From NCBI RefSeq assembly GCF_914271545.1, contig NZ_CAJZAH010000007.1, positions 1 to 64,000 on the forward strand: 64,000 nt of DNA, read 5' to 3'. The DNA comes from Cupriavidus respiraculi. GTDB lineage: Bacteria; Pseudomonadota; Gammaproteobacteria; Burkholderiales; Burkholderiaceae. Of the stretch, positions 63,368-64,000 are shown piece after piece (the first letter of the stretch is position 1; each line of letters starts with the position of its first letter). Under the pieces are notes generated by a model, which did not search any database, was not told where the DNA came from, and saw only the letters and a program-made list of their open reading frames with translations. The translations under genes and the position numbers were made by a program.

Positions 63368-64000
63368 ATGGCTATTTCCATTTCCACTCGCAGGCTGGCC
63401 GCCACGCTGATCGCCAGCGCGGCCGCCGCGGTTGCAGCGCCCGCCGCCAACGCCGCCGATCCCTATCCCTCGCGGCCCATCCGGCTGATCGTGGCCTATC
63501 CGACCGGCGGCATCAGCGATACCGTGGCGCGCGCGCTCGGCGAGCGCCTGTCCGACCAGATGGGCGCGTCGGTGGTGGTGGAAAACAAGGCGGGCGCGGG
63601 CGGCAGCATCGGCATGGACGCGGTGGCCAAGGCGGCGCCGGACGGCTACACGCTGGGCTTCTCGTCGACCAGCCCGCTGACGCTGAACCCGCACGTGGGG
63701 CGCGTCAACTACGATCCCCAGCGCGATATCGCGCCGGTGATGAGCGTGATGTATTCCCCGGTCGTGGTGGTGGCGACGCCGGCCTTCACCGGCAAGAGCT
63801 TCCAGGACCTGGTCGCGCAGGCCAAGGCCAAGCCCGGCACGGTGCGCTGGGCCACCTCGGGGCTCGGCACCGTGGGCCATGTGGTGCTGGAACAGGTCAA
63901 GTCGAAGGCGCAGGCCGACCTGACGCTGATCCCGTACAAGGGTGCCGGCCAGCAGTTGAACGACGCGCTCGGCGGCCAGTTCGAGGTGATGAGCACCAAC
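63368..64000 (+). CDS. Bug-family tripartite tricarboxylate receptor (partial, runs off the window)
   Basis: The first 211 residues are visible. There is a signal peptide (RLAATLIASAAAAVAAPAAN), then PYPSRPIRLIVAYPTGGISD, VVVENKAGAGGSIGMDAVAK and ADLTLIPYKGAGQQLNDALG, all typical of Bug/TctC periplasmic receptors, which are greatly expanded in Burkholderiales. The ligand is unknown. TAAGAT near 63304 is a plausible -10 box. Confidence 0.93.
   Translation, partial: MAISISTRRLAATLIASAAAAVAAPAANAADPYPSRPIRLIVAYPTGGISDTVARALGERLSDQMGASVVVENKAGAGGSIGMDAVAKAAPDGYTLGFSSTSPLTLNPHVGRVNYDPQRDIAPVMSVMYSPVVVVATPAFTGKSFQDLVAQAKAKPGTVRWATSGLGTVGHVVLEQVKSKAQADLTLIPYKGAGQQLNDALGGQFEVMSTN

Overview
The window reads as chromosomal DNA of a high-GC betaproteobacterium of the Burkholderiaceae, most likely Cupriavidus or a close relative. 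The clues are a recognisable PhaM (a PHB-granule protein described in Ralstonia eutropha/Cupriavidus necator), a methionine synthase split over two genes, DUF3567 and DUF2917 proteins, a Bug-type solute receptor, and a gatCAB block divergent from an mreBCD-mrdA-rodA block. This assignment is inference from gene content; no rRNA or other marker lies in the window. Almost all of the sequence is housekeeping coding DNA with short gaps.

Layout. 1-387: start of a NarL/FixJ-type response regulator carrying an exact in-frame 75-bp tandem duplication. 583-4490: split metH. 4621-7524: rhodanese protein, DUF3567 protein, alpha/beta hydrolase and DUF3108 protein. 7484-9508: an IclR regulator divergent from a fumarylacetoacetate hydrolase-family gene. 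9547-12691: enoyl-CoA hydratase-like gene behind a promoter with a perfect palindrome, then phaM and a ferritin-like diiron protein ending in a strong terminator. 12864-16852: two large genes I cannot assign. 17065-19312: hldE C-terminal-type adenylyltransferase, then coaX and birA on the other strand. 19488-24392: an Mla/MCE-type lipid ABC transporter with auxiliary lipoprotein and a VanZ-like protein. 24408-27614: pxpB-pxpC-pxpA-pcp, a complete pyroglutamate salvage operon. 27864-29652: lipB-lipA. 29804-31395: DUF2917 protein divergent from a GcvA-type LysR regulator. 31409-33188: xerC and a DUF484 protein. 33266-35330: a CesT-family type III secretion chaperone followed directly by a probable effector.

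35661-39554: gatC-gatA-lipoprotein-gatB. 39555-40124: a long, highly structured leader before mreB. 40125-46416: mreB-mreC-mreD-mrdA-rodA, the cell-elongation machinery. 46427-47131: Sel1-repeat protein. 47321-55987: kdp potassium-uptake operon (small upstream ORF, kdpF, A, B, C, D, E) with a well-conserved KdpE site at 56063-56085. 56140-63293: MazG-like, DUF72 and CBS proteins, an MFS exporter, glutathione peroxidase, a second FAH-family enzyme, an M20 amidohydrolase and a small zinc-ribbon protein. 63368-64000: start of a Bug receptor.

The signals that stand out are the duplicated receiver domain, the chaperone-effector pair together with the unassigned genes at 12864-16852 (a possible type III secretion repertoire with no secretion apparatus in view), the mreB leader with a closed three-way junction, and a 45-codon membrane-peptide ORF chained by overlapping stop/start codons to kdpF and kdpA. 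No tRNA, rRNA, CRISPR array, insertion sequence or complete prophage was seen.
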